DNA of 32,451 nt. Origin: Candidatus Thermoplasmatota archaeon. GTDB taxonomy: Archaea > Thermoplasmatota > JASEFT01. The position numbers and the translations under genes are program-made. Location of the stretch: positions 1 to 32,451 of the forward strand of contig JASEFT010000005.1 of the NCBI GenBank assembly GCA_030018475.1, written 5' to 3'. Shown in pieces: positions 31,451 to 32,451 of this stretch. The notes below the pieces were generated by a model that worked only from the letters and a program-made list of their open reading frames with translations, had not been told where the DNA came from and did no database searches. The stretch's first letter is position 1. Every line of letters begins with the position of its first letter.

Positions 31451-32212
31451 ATGCCTTATAAGTTAGGTTGGTTCTCTACAGGAAGGGATAAAGCAGCTAG
31501 AGATTTACTTACAGTAATCAAAAAAGGTGTTGATAGCAAAGAGCTAAATGTAGAGTTGGTGTTTGTGTTTAGTAATAGAGCGCAAGGCGAAGCAAAAGAA
31601 AGCGATTTGTTTTTCAAGCTGGTAAAAAGTTACAATCTTGAGTTGGTGCAGTTTTCATCAAAGCAATTCAAACCTGAGTTATGGAGCGCAAACAGGCCTA
31701 GATGGAGGATAGAATATGATAGAGAAGTTATGAGACTTTTAGCTAAATATGAAGTGGATCTGATACTACTTGCTGGGTATATGCTAATAGTTGGACCTGA
31801 GCTGTGTAGAAAATATAAGCTTATAAATTTGCATCCAGCAGCACCTTTAGGGCCTACGGGCACTTGGCAGGAAGTTATCTGGGAGTTAATTCGGACCAAA
31901 GCGCAAGAAACAGGTATTATTATTCATCTTGTAACCGAGATTCTGGATAGAGGTCCTGTAGTTACATACTGCACATTTCCAATAAAGGGTAAAGGGTTTA
32001 ATAAGCTCTGGGGAGAAAAGGATAAAACCAAACTTTTTAAAAAGATAAGGGAAGAGGGTGTGAAAAGAGAGCTTCCGTTATTATTTCATACAATCAAAGA
32101 GCTTGCAAGCCGGAAAATTGAGCTACGAGCTGGCGGAGTTTATGCAAAAGGCAAGCTTTATGCGCAGGGCTATTGCATGAACGAGCTCATAGAGAGAACT
32201 ATTTGTAGTTGA
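31451..32212 (+). CDS. formyltransferase-family protein (PurN-like)
   Basis: A 253-aa protein of the glycinamide-ribonucleotide formyltransferase fold. The core LLAGYMLIVGPEL and LINLHPAAPLGPTG supply the Asn and His of the N-x-H site, and EILDRGPVV supplies the Asp. These match PurN N106, H108 and D144 in order. The C-terminus is longer and ends in a non-family stretch, so the substrate may not be GAR. An AGGAG 6-10 nt before the ATG at 31451 supports this start over the TTG at 31445. Confidence 0.8.
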   Translation: MPYKLGWFSTGRDKAARDLLTVIKKGVDSKELNVELVFVFSNRAQGEAKESDLFFKLVKSYNLELVQFSSKQFKPELWSANRPRWRIEYDREVMRLLAKYEVDLILLAGYMLIVGPELCRKYKLINLHPAAPLGPTGTWQEVIWELIRTKAQETGIIIHLVTEILDRGPVVTYCTFPIKGKGFNKLWGEKDKTKLFKKIREEGVKRELPLLFHTIKELASRKIELRAGGVYAKGKLYAQGYCMNELIERTICS

Positions 32213-32376
32213 ATATTTCTCTCTATGCTGGGTATTTTTCTCTTAGGTATGGAAAAATAGACTAAAACAAGTGCTGTAGAAACAGTCATAGAATTTATAG
32301 AGAAGATAAAGAACAGTGCTCCTAGAGCAATCACAGGAAGCCACATTAACGATTGTAGTAGAGATTTCTTGCACAT
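32170..32376 (-). CDS. possible small or broken membrane-protein gene
   Basis: A 68-codon minus-strand frame has two hydrophobic stretches (LMWLPVIALGALFFIFSI and MTVSTALVLVYF). Upstream in another frame, an ATG at 32418-32420 opens MANNYAALSEEMLKKCARNL, which ends at a TAA at 32346-32348. The two could be one frame-shifted gene or unrelated. Its tail overlaps the formyltransferase end (convergent). Evidence for a real gene is weak. Confidence 0.35.
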   Translation of the reverse strand: MCKKSLLQSLMWLPVIALGALFFIFSINSMTVSTALVLVYFSIPKRKIPSIERNIQLQIVLSMSSFMQ

Positions 32377-32451
32377 TTCTTTAGCATTTCTTCGGAGAGC
32401 GCAGCGTAGTTATTTGCCATTTGTCAATTTGATGTCGCAAAATCCAGATGC

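Overview
The window is archaeal chromosome, AT-rich and densely packed. Core genes that support this are the nascent-polypeptide-associated complex protein, RNA polymerase subunit D, aIF1A, RIO1, a Dim2/Pno1-type KH protein, an archaeal RNA 2'-phosphotransferase, a PAC2-family protein and the preQ0/archaeosine genes queD and queC. Starts are often leaderless, with a TATA box about 25 nt upstream, and ATGA stop/start overlaps are frequent. A bacterial-type Zn-LID adenylate kinase, DUF835 proteins, KaiC-like ATPases and a C25-like surface protease suggest a euryarchaeote, possibly Thermoplasmatota-like. Rank below phylum cannot be read from this sequence alone.

Positions 1-13419 are core. They hold a gene tail, a small coiled-coil protein, nac divergent from nnr, two metallophosphoesterases, an Lhr-like helicase, kptA and rpoD, then a lipoprotein plus a two-TM protein. 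On the minus strand follow a membrane Cas4-like nuclease, tRNA-Thr(CGT), a dCTP deaminase/dUTPase-family gene, a flavodoxin, a cyclophilin-like protein and a Cys-rich protein. On the plus strand comes the cluster aIF1A, rio1, KH protein and adk.

Positions 13420-24415 are an accessory island. It contains a glycosyltransferase flanked by two broken genes and an insertion sequence with inverted ends and a frameshifted transposase. Next is a set of signalling-type genes: a membrane DUF835 protein, a 95-aa protein and a KaiC-like ATPase, which run tail to tail into a 943-aa winged-helix/DUF835/STAND/TPR protein. That gene is divergent from a 49-aa protein, a KaiC-like protein with no Walker A and a 70-aa protein. 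A 52-bp direct repeat of the IS end brackets the island interior at 14688 and 22743. Beyond it lies a membrane-anchored C25-type protease that has lost its N-terminus. The DUF835/KaiC/STAND set is the best candidate for an uncharacterised system.

Positions 24416-32451 return to core metabolism: a PAC2 protein and a dipeptide-epimerase-like enolase-superfamily enzyme on the minus strand, then on the plus strand a small anchored protein and a tight chain porG-porD-porA-porB-queD-queC-DUF998-formyltransferase. The chain joins pyruvate:ferredoxin oxidoreductase to archaeosine precursor synthesis. A possible broken membrane-protein gene enters from the right edge.
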